64,000 bases of DNA from Henricia sp. BOLD:AAB3569 (GCA_037783545.1 JBBELK010000556.1:310001-374000); one strand, 5' to 3'. Shown: positions 51,063-62,855, counted from the stretch's first letter. Numbers and translations: made by a program. The notes: generated from the letters alone by a model not told the origin.

Positions 51063-52137
51063 GTAGCGAAAATTGGTTGAAATTGTTACTAAAACTTTTA
51101 CCTTTTATACTGTTTTCGAACTTACTTTTTTACCAGTGACGATGCATTCACCTTGCAGCTACAGCATATGCACAGCGAACGCTAGCGATACACGCATGAC
51201 ATGCACTGCATCAGTGCGAGTACTGTTTATGCCGCAGATTACCGCACATTTGGGCGATTGCATATTAGAGCACATACACAGCGCGCGCGTTTAGGCGTGT
51301 TTGGGCGATGGCTGGCTGCTGCGCGAGACATCGCACTATTGGGCGCGCTGCTAGCTATCACGTTGGCCCACGACCCGCATTAGTTGGCGATTTTAGGCGC
51401 CAAGTTGTCCGGCGCGTAATTCAAGTTGCTTTGGAGTTTGTTTAGCGTTGCACTTGCCAACCTCCCACGGCGCAAGCAGCACGGCCTTTTTGCTACGGTG
51501 AATGTAAGTAACCATTGTTATTGTGTTGTACCGGAAATTGAAGTTGTTTGCAAAGCTAAAAGTTTAGGCAAGTCTAGCCTTTGGTACTTCGCAATTTATT
51601 GGCCTAGTGGAAGTTTTATTGCGCCAGTCAAAAAGAGGAAATTATAGATGAATTGTACTCGAGTTATTGAGAGGTTCGGACACCCTTTGGAGGTCCGACT
51701 ATAGGGGTGAATATTAGTGGATGTACACTGATGAGGTACAATGAGGTACATGTACCTCACTTGGTTTTTATGTAGTAAATGAGCCAGTTGCGCTAATCCA
51801 AATTAGAAACCTTATTGGGCTACTTCGGAGGTACACTTGAGGTACAGTCAGTGTCGGAGGTTCATGTACCTCTTTGTGCTAATTCTGGAATAAAGCAGTT
51901 GTTTCGTTGTTTTATTGCACTACGGAGTATTGGGTGAAATTATTTGTCTGTTATAAGTGTTTTTCCTATAAGTGGGGATATATTTTCTCCAAACGGACGC
52001 ACTCCCTGGGTTAGTTCCCCCGCCGCTTATACGAGAATCCCCGGCGTGTGCGGAGCCGCTCCCGTACGCGTCTGAAAGATAGAATAAATAATTTGGGGTC
52101 AGCAGAGTCACCGTCGTCTCTCGCCGTGAGCGCCACA
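51063..52137 (+). repeat. 3' LTR, 1075 bp
   Basis: Aligns with the 5' LTR after removal of its MITE, with scattered substitutions and small indels (for example 13 bp fewer in the TACTTTT region). Confidence 0.9.
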
Positions 52138-52334
52138 ATATTGATAAAGTATCCAATGAATTGTAGTTTTTGTATGTTATTTGTTTTATATGAAAATGCT
52201 ACAGTCGTGAAGATTTTGATTATTTAGACAATACAACTGTTGGAAATGACACTAACAACTGTAACAGGACACTAACAAAAGCAGTCAACAACATTTGTTG
52301 ATGCTTTGTTTTTTGTATTCCCTCATTAAATTAG

Positions 52335-52548
52335 AAATCAAGAAATAAAAGGTGGGATGAATGGGAGACCATTGCCTTGGCAAACTTTGTCAAGGACAAT
52401 GTCAAAGAGCTGCGGTGGAGAACATCAAAAGAAAAGCTTGGGTCCAATGTGAGCAGAAGCTCAGGGCAGCTGGTGGCCCAGATCGTGGTGGACCGATGTA
52501 AGCTACCGTGCCAAGATATACAGCAGGAAAATGCAGGGTAGAAACGTG
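52335..52548 (+). pseudogene. Myb/SANT-like segment, frameshifted
   Basis: After an AG (52333-52334) the frame reads RWDEWETIALANFVKDNVKE and LRWRTSKEK, like the first helix of a SANT/Myb-type domain. The next helix appears in another frame (AWVQCEQKLRAAGGPDR) and the third in yet another (VDRCKLPCQDIQQ). Alternatively the exon ends at donor GTGAGC (52449), giving 38 codons in phase 0. I favour a decayed domain. Confidence 0.45.
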
Positions 52549-53463
52549 ACAGGTACGGTTTTGAATACAATTGTATGTGGGTAATTCCCAAAATTAGGGG
52601 TCCAAAAGTGTGACATGCTTTTTAAGATTTTCAAGTATTTTTAATGACTGAAAGTGGTTTCCAAGTAGAAAATAATTATTTTTATTGGAACAAATGCCAC
52701 TCAAATTTAATGTTTGTGTGTAGATATGGCACCAAGGTTAATGCAAACTCATTCTACAGCCAATTTTTATTGGCGTAGGTAACCCGGGACACCAAACTCC
52801 TATGTAATACCATGGAACAAATTATAAGCCTTTATGGTCTTTTGTTTTGAATATTTTTCAGGAATCAGGAAACAAAATATTGAAGAAAATGATGCTGCCC
52901 CCTATAATCACAGGTCACAGTCCATTACTGAGATTTTGTGATCATAAGTGGTGATTTTTGAAGCAGAGAGTGTCGTACGTAACTGGGACACCAACAATTT
53001 TGGACCCCTAATTTTGGAAATTACCCATGTTCATAACTTTAACACAAATTAATTTATCTGAGTTGAAAAATGGTTTTAGTTGAATGCTGTTGAAAATCAG
53101 TTAAAGTGACATACCGTTTACGTAATTTAGTAATGTGGAATCACATACGATAATTTTAAGATGGTTGTTGCAAAAAAAACAATCATCAAATTATCATGCA
53201 ACTTACAAAACAATCAAAATTTATGGTTTATTTTAGGAACCGTTCTTCTCCATTCCCTTGGAGTCATGTTTGGGTCCACTCGTACTTTGTAGCCTAAATA
53301 GCCCAATGAAGCCGGTGTGTCCCTTTAAATACCAAAAAGACTTGGAAATAAAACTTTAGTAAGATATTGACCAATCAGCATCAAGGATTTCAGTTTACTG
53401 TTTAGCTGCTCATGAGAATGTTGTTTGAATATTTAGCAAACTTTAAATTTTCCTCTAACTTAG
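52549..53463. other. No recognisable gene
   Basis: The pair GGGTAATTCCCAAAATTAGG (52579) and CCTAATTTTGGAAATTACCC (53007-53026) is an inverted repeat about 430 bp apart, with matching GGTCCAAAA/TTTTGGACC next to it. This is a probable TIR element of about 450 bp. Confidence 0.5.
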
Positions 53464-53576
53464 AAGGTGGAAAACAACCCGACAAAAATCCAGCAATGGA
53501 GGCAGTCCTCAACGCCTTGCCGGATGAGGTAACAAAAGGCATTGTCCACATGGGTGTGTGTGAAACCAAACCAAAG
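53464..53576 (+). CDS. Unrecognised + strand gene, exon A
   Basis: 113 bp from AG (53462-53463) to donor GTAAAG. It enters in phase 1 and leaves in phase 0. It reads KQPDKNPAMEAVLNALPDEV followed by TKGIVHMGVCETKPK. The next exon starts in phase 0. The family is not recognised. Confidence 0.55.
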
Positions 53577-54630
53577 GTAAAGAACAGCTTTGTGTGTCAT
53601 ATGGTGGGTTAAATGAGATATGCTGTGGGTTACCTATACACCAGTTAAACTTGCTTTTCCAAATTCTGACAACATTTGTATCTGGTTGACAGCCAATAGC
53701 TTGGATCAGATGACTGGTGATTAATATATTGTGATGAATCACTACAAGTTCTATTATTGGTTTCAACTGTATGATGCAAATGAATTGTTAAGTGGGCGGG
53801 TCTTAAGTCACCTACTGCGATTTGATTGGTTTAACTATGGGCAAAGCTTTAACACTCATATATACTTGTATTATGGATGTTGGCCTATAAAAGGGCAGGG
53901 CTGAGAGAGAATAAACCTTACTACTTCATCAGGTGGGACCAAAGAAGTCAAACTAATCTCCTGTGTCTTAATTATTAGACAATTATAAGTGATTTTTTTA
54001 ATTATTTGTGTTGATTGTGTGATTATTGGTAGCCTAGGACAGGGGTGTGCTCCACAGTGATCCACACTAAATCCCCAACTAATCCACCCAATCCACTAGA
54101 GTCCTTCCACCCAATCCACCAGAGTCCACCCTCCCAATCCGCCCAATCCACTTAGAGGTCACCAGTGCCCATCCACCACATCCTCCAAAACCATAGCTTT
54201 ACGACAGAGTTGGTCCTGTGTGCCTGACAAGGTACATATGAAACTTGCCGTTCAGGTTTCTCTATCATGGCTTGGGCACCATTTTGTGCAACCTGACATG
54301 TTGGATGTAAAGTCGTATGACTGAAATGCCAATTCCTTGTTGTCGAGGCCATTATCCTCTATGAAGTCAGGAAGTCAACCTGTTTTCCAGGTTTCTTCGA
54401 AATACGTGCATGTGGCAGCTATGCATATGTCTAGTAAACAGGGTTCAAGTCCCACTTGAGCATGATATGAGCTTTTGGCATGTTTTGGGAAAAGGCTTTC
54501 AGGTACATAAATATCATATGAACTGAATAGTATGGACACATCGCATTTACATTTAACATCGTATGGACCGACACAATAGTTATCTTTCCTTATGTTAATT
54601 TAAAGTGTTTTTTATTTTCAATGGCTGCAG
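53577..54630. other. Intron of the + strand gene
   Basis: It contains a short tandem stretch of AATCCACCCAATCCAC-type words at about 54058-54160 and nothing else recognised. Confidence 0.45.
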
Positions 54631-54784
54631 GATTTTAAATGCACTATATCACCGAATTCCGACCGACTGTTCACAAAGTGGCCAGAATTAGCAACAATTG
54701 TGCTTCAGTATGCCAACCATGTGGACTCTACTTGGAAACCAGAGCTGAATGTTGTGGATGTAGATATCACTTCACTTGCAGATG
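54631..54784 (+). CDS. Unrecognised + strand gene, exon B
   Basis: 154 bp after acceptor GGCTGCAG and before donor GTAAAA, phase 0 in and phase 1 out. It reads FKCTISPNSDRLFTKWPELA, then TIVLQYANHVDSTWKPELN and VVDVDITSLAD. The composition is clearly protein-like (Trp, aromatic and helix patterns). It joins cleanly with exons A and C. Confidence 0.65.
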
Positions 54785-56294
54785 GTAAAAACTCTTCTTC
54801 CTGTTTAATTTAAAACTATTTGTGGACTTGCAGCATTTCATTACCACACTGCCTGTCATTATGCTAGGCCTAACATCTTGCATAAATTATGTTTGGTAAT
54901 CATGTTAATAGTCACAAAACTCGAAGGTTGATCTGATCGGTAGCCTCATTTGAGCTCATTCAAATCGGCACTTTGCCAAACATACACATAATATTCACAT
55001 GATCAACTTCAAGTGAGAAATGCTAATTTACGGAGTCGTATGACTTAGTTGCCATACAATCAAACTTTAATTTTGGAGCCGGAGGGGAATTTTCCCATTT
55101 TTTTTTCTCTTAAAAAGATTTTTTTGCGGGTTTTTCGCCCTTCCCGTAATTAGCGTAAATTTTAGTGTCACGTGTATGTATAATAATTATTACTTGTGAT
55201 GTTGTTCTTCTGTAACCATTAGTTTTTTGATGTTGTAGTTGTTGTACAAAGGGTATCTTATTCCAGTTTGTTTGTGATTGTGACGTTGTTAAATTTAGTA
55301 TATTTGTTCTATGTGTGTTTGCAGGGCCCCAATGGAAACCTGGGTAAATACAAAATAAAAAATCCGAAACCAAATTTAGGCAAAACAATGCGACAGTGAC
55401 ATGTATGTCATATCGTCGCTGACACCACAAAGAGAAATCCAAGTACACTTCTGTTACAGTTGAAAACCGCACAAGTTTTGACGAACTGACATCCAAGTGT
55501 GCGCACGCACTCAGGTCACTGGACTCAAAACGCATTAATGTTGTGTTTCCACGAACTGACACCCAAATAAACGTTGAATTTAATTTGTTTAAAGCTTTAA
55601 AAATGCTCGACACAAAATCATCTTGTGGAAATAGTAAAAAGTTTACCGGACCACTCCCCAATTTGTTAATTTACGACAGGTGTCAGTACGTGAAAACAAA
55701 ACATGTTGGGTGTCGGTTCATGAAAACACAATTTACGTGCTGACGTAATTTTGTACCCAAGACGAGTACTGAAGTGCCACTGCGTGTCAGTTCGTGGTGT
55801 CACCGACGATATGTATGGGTGATAGGGTTCACATAAAAACGTTGTGGCTCACACAATATAGACAGTTCCCTCTGTCATGTGACATGAGAAATGTACAGTA
55901 GGCATCCAAACAAAATTGTTAACGGTTGATGTGCTGATCATTGGTAAACTCTGCTGTGAAATTTGTATCTTTAATTTTAGCCCTCCCCCCAAAAAAAAAC
56001 AACAGGTGCAACCAAAATCAAGCATGGTTGCAATAAAAGGCAGTTTAGATGTAAACAAAGTACCAACGCAGGGCAAAACACCATCTGTATTTCAACGAGT
56101 TATTGAACCAAAGAAATAGAGTTGCACCTCATGTGTAGTTTTAGTGCAATGTTCCTAGGTTTTATTTATTTGTTTTTAGTGATGTGGCACTTCAATTCTG
56201 TTTTTAATTAGTCCTGTGTTATTTTTATATTTAATGACAATATGGTTACATTATTATGGTTACATTACATTATTAACTGCTGTTTTTATCTTAG
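54785..56294. other. Intron of the + strand gene
   Basis: Between about 55380 and 55810 the words CACGAACTGAC/GTCAGTTCGTG and TGACACC recur in both orientations, suggesting a worn TIR element. From about 56031 the sequence is the first unit of a tandem duplication. Confidence 0.45.
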
Positions 56295-56413
56295 ATGAGA
56301 AAAGGAACCTGGCCTTCAACGTTCTACCCTTCATTTTTCGTGGACGAGCAAAGGGCATGAAGGGGAGGTGTAAGTTGCGAGATAGTTTGTCTGCCTTTCT
56401 AGATTTCCAGCCT
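56295..56413 (+). CDS. Unrecognised + strand gene, exon C
   Basis: 119 bp between TATCTTAG and GTAAGT, entering in phase 1 (fits exon B) and leaving in phase 0. It reads EKRNLAFNVLPFIFRGRAKG, then MKGRCKLRDSLSAFLDFQP. It has a basic centre. A shortened copy is at 56841-56920. Confidence 0.65.
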
Positions 56414-56840
56414 GTAAGTTTTGTTTTTTTATAACATAACTGCACTGTCACAATATTACATGGAGAGTCACACCCGTCTTAGCCACCAACTACACACAAA
56501 GACCACCTGTCCATAAAAACCGTTCAAAATTCCCCCCAACCCCCATTAAAAAAATCATGAAAAGTTTGAAAAGTTCCAATAAAAGGCAGTTTAGATGTAA
56601 ACAAAGTACCAACACAGTGCAAAACACCATCTGTATTTCAACGAGTTATTGAACCAAAGAAATAGAGTTGCACCTCATGTGTAGTTTTAGTGCAATGTTC
56701 CTAGGTTTTATTTATTTGTTTTTAGTGATGTGGCACTCCATTATGTTGTTAATTGGTCCTGTGTTATTTTTAGATTTAATGACAATATGGTTACATTATT
56801 ATGGTTACATTACATTATTAACTGCAGTTCTTTCTCTTAG

Positions 56841-56920
56841 AGGAGAAAAGGAACCTGGCCTTCAACGTTCTACCCTTCATTTTGCGAGATAGTTTGTCTG
56901 CCTTTCTAGATTTCCAGCCT
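56841..56920 (+). CDS. Duplicated exon C', shortened in frame
   Basis: 80 bp with the same acceptor and donor context as exon C and the same phases. A 39 bp deletion removes 13 codons (the RGRAKGMKGRCK centre), leaving 26 codons in frame. Since C leaves in phase 0 and C' needs phase 1 input, the two cannot be spliced together; only one of them can be used per transcript, or C' is a relic. Confidence 0.5.
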
Positions 56921-57066
56921 GTAAGTTTTTTTTTTATAACATAACTGCACTGTCACAATATTACATGGAGAGTCACACCCGTCTTAGCCACCAACTACAC
57001 TACCACCTGTCCATAAAAACCGTTCAAAATTCCCCACCAACCCCCATAAAAAAAATCATGAAAAGT

Positions 57067-57170
57067 TGAACCGCGACGTTTGAAAGCTAAAGTACGACGT
57101 TTGAAAACGGAGTACGACGTTTGAAAACAAAAGTACGACGTTTAAAAACTGAAGCACGACGTTTTTGAAT
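57067..57170 (+). repeat. Short tandem array, AAGTACGACGTTTGAAAAC unit
   Basis: Five units of about 20-23 bp, all centred on ACGACGTTTGAAA or a close variant. Confidence 0.8.
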
Positions 57171-57243
57171 TCCATAGATGAATGATATAAGATGGTATAT
57201 TGATGTATTACAAATTTAAAAATTTTCCCCTTTTAATTTGCAG

Positions 57244-57336
57244 GTGGTGGTCCTCCTCCACAAGAACCCCCTGCATTGGCTAGGACCATTGAAGAACTTA
57301 AATTGGACGCAAAACGTCTCGTGCTTTTTAATTTTT
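57244..57336 (+). CDS. Unrecognised + strand gene, possible exon D
   Basis: It follows a good acceptor (TTTTAATTTGCAG). With phase 0 input from exon C it reads VVVLLHKNPLHWLGPLKNLN; in phase 1 it reads GGPPPQEPPALARTIEELKL then DAKRL. The second looks more protein-like, but the first is what exon C requires. The sequence runs directly into a reverse SINE, so the natural end of the exon is lost or hidden. Confidence 0.4.
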
Positions 57337-57514
57337 TTAAATTTATATACCACATCCAACAGCGGAGGGACCGCCAATTACAGGAATGGGAGCAAGTGTG
57401 GTTGAGTGCCTTGCTAAAGGCCACAACCCGTCACGGCCAGGAATCGAACCTACATTCTAGTACTAGCACAGGAACTTAAGTTCGACGCACTAGACCGCTC
57501 GGCCATAACACCCC
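57337..57514 (-). repeat. tRNA-Leu-like SINE, reverse, inside or beside an exon
   Basis: On the - strand: box A-like ATGGCCGAGCGGTCTAGTG near 57505, box B GGTTCGATTCC near 57449, then GTTGTGGCCTTTAGCAAGGC and a T/A-rich end at about 57340. This is a different SINE from the family at 8935. It separates exon D from coding-like sequence that resumes at 57517. Confidence 0.75.
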
Positions 57515-57516
57515 AC

Positions 57517-57681
57517 GATAAATTCAAAGATAAGATAGATCCATCGTTCGTGCACCAATTACCGCCGAAGGATGCTGATCATAACCCTTATATATCTGGC
57601 AACTGGGAACTAAGAGTACCCATTCCCACATATGTGTCGGAAGATCAACTGTGGAAAGAAGTGGCTGGAGGATTTCAGGAG
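57517..57681 (+). CDS. Unrecognised + strand gene, coding segment after the SINE
   Basis: 55 codons open to a donor GTATGC: DKFKDKIDPSFVHQLPPKDA, then ELRVPIPTYVSEDQLWKEVA. No acceptor directly precedes it; the SINE does. It is probably the remainder of exon D or a later exon. The frame stays open to 57768, but the tail is less protein-like. Confidence 0.45.
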
Positions 57682-57768
57682 GTATGCGACCTGCCCCGTG
57701 CTGAGCGCAATCGACGTAAAGCACGTGGCAATTCAATGTCCTACAAGAGTTGGAAGCCTACACTATAA

Positions 57769-59180
57769 CTACAAACATTTCCACAGTGTTTGTGCTAATG
57801 GAAGGCTGTGCTTTCACATTTGTAGACATTGGGTCATACGATGATTATGTTTTGAACAAGACCAACAAATGAAATTGTCCAAACCCGTTTGAGAGGATTC
57901 AAGCAAGTTTAGTAATGTGATAGCGTAAGCGCAACAGCTATTGAGGATATGAATTAACCGAGATATATTTTTAAATGTGAATCTGGATACAAATTTTTGA
58001 AACCACTAAGAGGCACACCTTATTACTTGCAAGCAACACAAAAGGATAATATGGCAATGATCAGACAGTTGCTAATTTTCAGCAGCAGACATATGGCTTG
58101 AAGAAATTAATACAATATTAAGACAGCAAGACGATTCAAGAAATGTATAATTTGATTGACAGGAAAGTGCCAAATATCCTGTGCCTGGGGCCAGCCAGAA
58201 TGTTTGATTGACAATTTAGAGTATCATACTTCAATCTATTCGAAAGGTGAACAACTTTTATGGAGTGGAATTGATTCCAACATAGTGAGTATCCTTATAC
58301 ACATTGTTTTGGATTGAAGATGCACCAAATTTAGGACATGATGGAGATGAAAATTTAAAATATTTCCATTTCATTGAGGAACATAATGAAAGCATTCTAA
58401 ATCATGTACTGACTTCCCTAGACCTCCATCTCAAAGAAAAATCCTTCATAACAGAACCAGACGTGAAATGTGATGACAAAGAAAAAGACAAACAGTACTG
58501 AAGAAACAAATGCCAAAGACTTAACTGAAATCAGTATGGAATGCAATACCAAGTAAAGAAAAGAAGTTTAGGACAAGTAATTATTCAAAGTTACAGAATA
58601 TAACTCAGGGAGAATTTGAGCAGCCAGATACCATTTTAACTAGTGAACGTAGTATTGTGCCTCAGAGGCAACCACAAGATGTGTGGGTCAATCTATATTG
58701 ACTTAATTTGATGTTGGAATGCAAATATGGGCATTAAGTATATTACCGACGCCTATGCATGCATGATGTATGTTGTATCGTATATGTTATCACAGAGTGG
58801 TAAAATGGTATGGTAAATTGGGCGCCAAAGTATAATTAAAAGGAGATTGGCTGTCTTCATCTTCATCAACGTGAAGTGTCTGCACATGCAGCAGTATACC
58901 GTGTATGCAATGGGTTAAAATCATGTAAAAATGAGCTCGCCTCTTATTAGTGTAATTCAGAAAAAGTGCCATGATGAAGTGGATAGCTACGTTGCTATGC
59001 CACAAAATGATAAGTTTGAAAGTATGTGTTTAGCAGTATTTTGTTCAGAATATAGAGTACATGTAGTTTACATGGGAGTGGGCTATATATAGACGGTCAA
59101 ATTTAGGTCACATTTTGAGGACAAGCTAATCATTGATGGAATTTGTACTAACACCATTTTTGAATAAAATTTGCGAAATT
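57769..59180. other. No firm gene
   Basis: A + strand frame at 58304-58501 (KYFHFIEEHNESILNHVLTS, then LDLHLKEKSF) looks protein-like but has no clear splice sites or recognised family. Confidence 0.35.
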
Positions 59181-59184
59181 CATG

Positions 59185-59420
59185 GTGCCCTGGCCGCGTA
59201 GTTTTTTTCCATAGGTGGGTGAAGCGCATTGAGAATTTTCTCTGCTAATGATTGGTTGAAATAGATATGAATACATGTACTTATATTCTCTATATAACCG
59301 GCCTTATGGAATTGTTAAATGAAGGAATACTATCAAGCAAATTGATAAGGTTGCTTTTTAATAGTAATTGAAAAAGTTTAAAGAGTGAGGGTTTGTTGAT
59401 GTACAGTTAGGCTTTAAAAG
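59185..59420 (+). mobile_element. Partial copy of the 5277-5690 TIR element
   Basis: It shares the order of words: a CGTAGTTTTTTTCC-type left end, TTTCTCTGCTAATGATTGG, TATTCTCTATATA and AGTGAGGGTTTGTTGATG. The tRNA-like module and right half are missing. Confidence 0.65.
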
Positions 59421-59519
59421 GTTTCTGGGATTTACACTGATTGTCACCGGGTTAGTTTCGCGAAGCTTTCTCTTTCATAATGGGGAAAAATTCATATAGC
59501 AAATGTGGCAGAAGGCAAC

Positions 59520-59572
59520 ACCCTACCCCCCCCCCCCCCCCCCCCCACCCCCCCCCCCCCCCCCCACCCCCT
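59520..59572. repeat. C-run low-complexity tract
   Basis: About 50 bases, nearly all C. Length is likely unreliable. Confidence 0.9.
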
Positions 59573-60028
59573 TAGCTTAGCTTTTCCCTACTAATTTGCA
59601 TGTTTTGGGCTTGATTATAATGCATGTAGTTATTTATAAAGTTTGCATGCATATTGATAAGATTTTTGCTTTATTGCTTAGACAGTGTTGATAATTTGTT
59701 GCTATTAAGTTGAGTTGCAAGTTGCTTATGCCAGTTTGGCTATTAATTTTGCTTTGTTTATACGGTATTGCCGTTTTGCCGTATAAAAGGTGTTGGTTGC
59801 TTAGTCGTAATTGAATTGATAATTGGTTATTGATTTGCCCAAGATTGTTTATGCCAGTTTGGCTATTTGTAAATAAATTTGTATTGGTGATATTATAAAT
59901 TGATTGCATTATAGTTCCTTTCGACTCTTGACCGTTGGCATTTTTAACGGGGGGTCCCGGGATTTTTGACAATCCTGCCCTTCCTCAGCGATGTCTTGGT
60001 CATTCATTAAGAACATGGCAAGACCACC

Positions 60029-60640
60029 ATGGACGCACTTTTTCACAATGAAATCTGGGTTAAAATTTGGGGCGACAAAGGAGGGATTTCAACAACATTG
60101 GCAACTCAAATAATAAACTTAACAAACCCCAACTCAGCAACAACAACAGAGATTTTGGCCTTGTATGAGGTTGTCGACACATACAAGAACATGGCAGAGG
60201 TTTTTGGGTCTTATCGGCAGCAGTTTATTGACCTGCAAAGTAATGCTCATGTAGAGGTTGAGGGGGGGGGAGGAAAAAAACATACGGGTATTTCTGCTCG
60301 GGGATTATTAATTTTTTACTAAAATACTGGGACACAATGGGGAAAATTCAAGAAATCCTTGTTTGTGGTGCTATATTCATAGGGATGAGCTGGTAAAGCA
60401 TACCTCTGAGAGGAGAATTTATCCACATGCACCATATATATTGGATCTCAATACCAACACCTGGGGAAAAATCAACACTGGCCAGATGAGCGCACACAAG
60501 GGGACATGTTGGGAGATTTAATGGCAAATAAAGGCAGACAAACAAAATGGGGGGAATATGAAGAAAAAAAACAGCAAGAATCACCACTCAATATGGGCAG
60601 AGCCCCTGTTTCCTGTATTAAAGGAGTGTGACCAGATCAC
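60029..60640 (+). pseudogene. Fossil of a transposon-associated protein, N-terminal part
   Basis: The frame reads VKIWGDKGGISTTLATQI, then TNPNSATTTEILALYEVVDT. A later frame reads RDELVKHTSERRIYP and EPLFPVLKECDQIT. These match in order a protein family I associate with mobile elements in cnidarians and other invertebrates (a GGDKGG block, then a C-rich block, then a PLF block). I cannot name it. Frames are broken, so it is dead. Confidence 0.45.
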
Positions 60641-62453
60641 TTTTTTTACCCATAACTCCCCGGGACTTACCTTATGGGTCATGAGATTTTTATATCGTAA
60701 CATCCGTTATATTTTTCTGATTACGAAACTGAAACTCCCGCGCTTCTAGGCCGCATATTTCCGAGGATATCGTCGAAAATCCACCGATTATTTGTAAACA
60801 AATTTTCCAGTATCAACGGCCCGGTTTCGTCCATAATGCGATTTCGATTTACATGACTAGCGCCCTCAATCATCTGAATAATAATTTATCCTATTGATAA
60901 AAATAACGTACACATTTTCAGTTGAGTTTATCACTTTTATTGAAATAAATAATTTATTTTGTCTATAAACTTTTTTATAAATGTAAGATTTATAAGTGTA
61001 ATTTTTTTTGTGGGTGAGAAAATATCAACATGTTTAAGCACGTAGGCTAACGCAACAACCATGACAACGTCGCGCAGTCGTGGGCGCCATGTTTGATATC
61101 CGCGTGCGTGTGTTATCTACATAAACGCGTACATATAATTACTTTTTCTTCATTTTGTGTTGCTTAGCTGATCAAGAAAAATATGTTCAAGCACAAGTAC
61201 AATTTATACGTTACACATTTTGTTAAATAAATGTTTTAATGTAAACAAATTAAATATCAAGACTAAAAGTACTACGAAGGTGAACATACATATGCATGAT
61301 CAAGATTTCAGCCTGATACTTAGACTGGTTCCCGTCCACATATTCCACACAGGAGAATATAAGGACTGGTAAAGGGCGCTTCATCTTGATCTGTGATTAT
61401 ATGTCTTTGCGCGTGCGCATTGTGTTTTTTATATTTAAAAATTGACCAAGCCCTTTGCTTTAGGCAATGTACTTTATTTACATAATTGGATATGTTCGAC
61501 TCGTACGGCCAAGTTACAAATGTCAATGCAAAATCTGTGCACTTACTAAAAGAATAAAAATAATAATAACCACGTGACGGGCAGAATTCTGCCCGTCATG
61601 GCTGCCCTTTACCGATCCCTATATTTTCGCAATAAGCGAACCAATCAATAGGGATCGGGAACCAATCTACCTGATACTGAGCGTATTCAGACTGTAGAGG
61701 GCGGGCTTCATGCAAAGTTTATCCGCTGAAAGCCGACTCGATAGTTTTGTTCAATTTTTTACTAGAAATCGCGAATGTTTTCGGGTTTTTTGGACATGGG
61801 AGGTGTGTATGGGAGTTACTTGATAATATTGGTAAGTTACATCAAAAACTATTTTCCAGAAACCCTGGTCACGCTCCTTTAACAGATTGCATGCACATCG
61901 TTCCATCTGTACGCTGTTCTCCACATCATGTTGGGGCTTACAGTCCGTTTCTTTAAGGATGTGGAAGAAATCTGCAGAAAAGAAGATCAAAGTGATGAAA
62001 TTGATAATTCTAATGAGTTGTTCAAATCATGGGAAGACAAAACGTATCATGTGGGGAGGGGGGTGGGGGCAAGGAAGACGTCAAGGATTTACACGAAGAG
62101 GTGCTGTACAGAAAATCATTACTGGAGGGGTTTGTAAAATGTAGGGACAATAAACGGGGAAAGGGGTTGTCTGAAAAGTGCCACTCTGTGCTCTGGAAAA
62201 ACAAAAGGTAAAAGGGGTATCCGATGAATTTGTACAGTGAGTGGAATGTGGTAGTTGTGAGGGGGGTGACTGTTGGAACCATGTAGATTGTGTTGGCCTC
62301 AGGGGGGTAGATTGTTCAGCACAATATTTTTTTGTTTAAATGTCCAAGGTGTCTTGGAACAATGGAGCATCCAGGGGATGTCCTCCAGTGGCAGAAAGAC
62401 AGGATGGAAAATGCAAAAAGGGAGTTGAGTGAAAAAGGGAAGCGGACAATAAC
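60641..62453. other. No firm gene; 24 bp palindrome at 61575
   Basis: TGACGGGCAGAATTCTGCCCGTCA (61575-61598, described in two halves of 12) is a perfect palindrome. CCGATCCCTAT and ATAGGGATCGG face each other at 61613-61650. Short frames at 61747-62211 lack domains. Confidence 0.4.
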
Positions 62454-62696
62454 TTGCATAAGGTGTATGATAATGTACAAAAAGTGATGGGAGACAGGGA
62501 ACGACTTCTGAACCACATTTTGGACAAGGATCTGAAAGTTAAAAAAGAGGCGTATCATTCACAATGTTTTGTAGGAAACCACTGTCAAATTATTTTGAAA
62601 AATGCTGACAAACACTTGTCTCGTTTAGATGATTTTCCAGATAAGGAACGTTCAACTCAATCACATTGTTTTCATTTACAAAAGCAGAATTCCTGA
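62454..62696 (+). pseudogene. Fossil of a transposon-associated protein, C-terminal part
   Basis: The frame reads VKKEAYHSQCFVGNHCQIIL followed by KNADKHLSRL, the YH...FVGNH block that, in my recollection, ends the same family as 60029-60640. Its position and strand fit one gene that has been stretched and broken. Confidence 0.4.
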
Positions 62697-62855
62697 GTTC
62701 GGAGCAAATAGGTAATCTTAAGCATTCCTGCTGGGCACCTGGAGAGTGTATTGGATTTTCCAAACAAGAAACTTAAGTTTGGCACAGAAATTTCATTGCA
62801 TTGTGAACGTTCTAAACTAACATGCTGTAGAATATGAGCAGGTCATGAAGTTGTC

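Larger units (their letters stand above)
42638..52137 (+). mobile_element. Old Ty3-type LTR element with a zinc-finger third ORF
   Basis: About 9.5 kb between LTRs that start TGTAGCGAAAAT and end GAGCGCCACA; ATAT flanks both sides (42634-42637 and 52138-52141). The primer site matches tRNA-Leu. Gag, protease, RT/RNase H and integrase are all recognisable but carry frameshifts and stops. A third ORF (49783-50631) follows pol. The LTRs differ by substitutions and indels, so the insertion is old compared with 34067-38644. Confidence 0.9.
56031..57066 (+). repeat. Tandem duplication of about 546 bp carrying exon C
   Basis: Unit 1 starts at about 56031 and unit 2 at 56577 (CAATAAAAGGCAGTTTAGAT in both). 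The units are nearly the same through the exon and beyond (GAGAGTCACACCCGTCTTAG in both). Unit 2 lacks about 39 bp within the exon and a few bases elsewhere. Confidence 0.9.
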
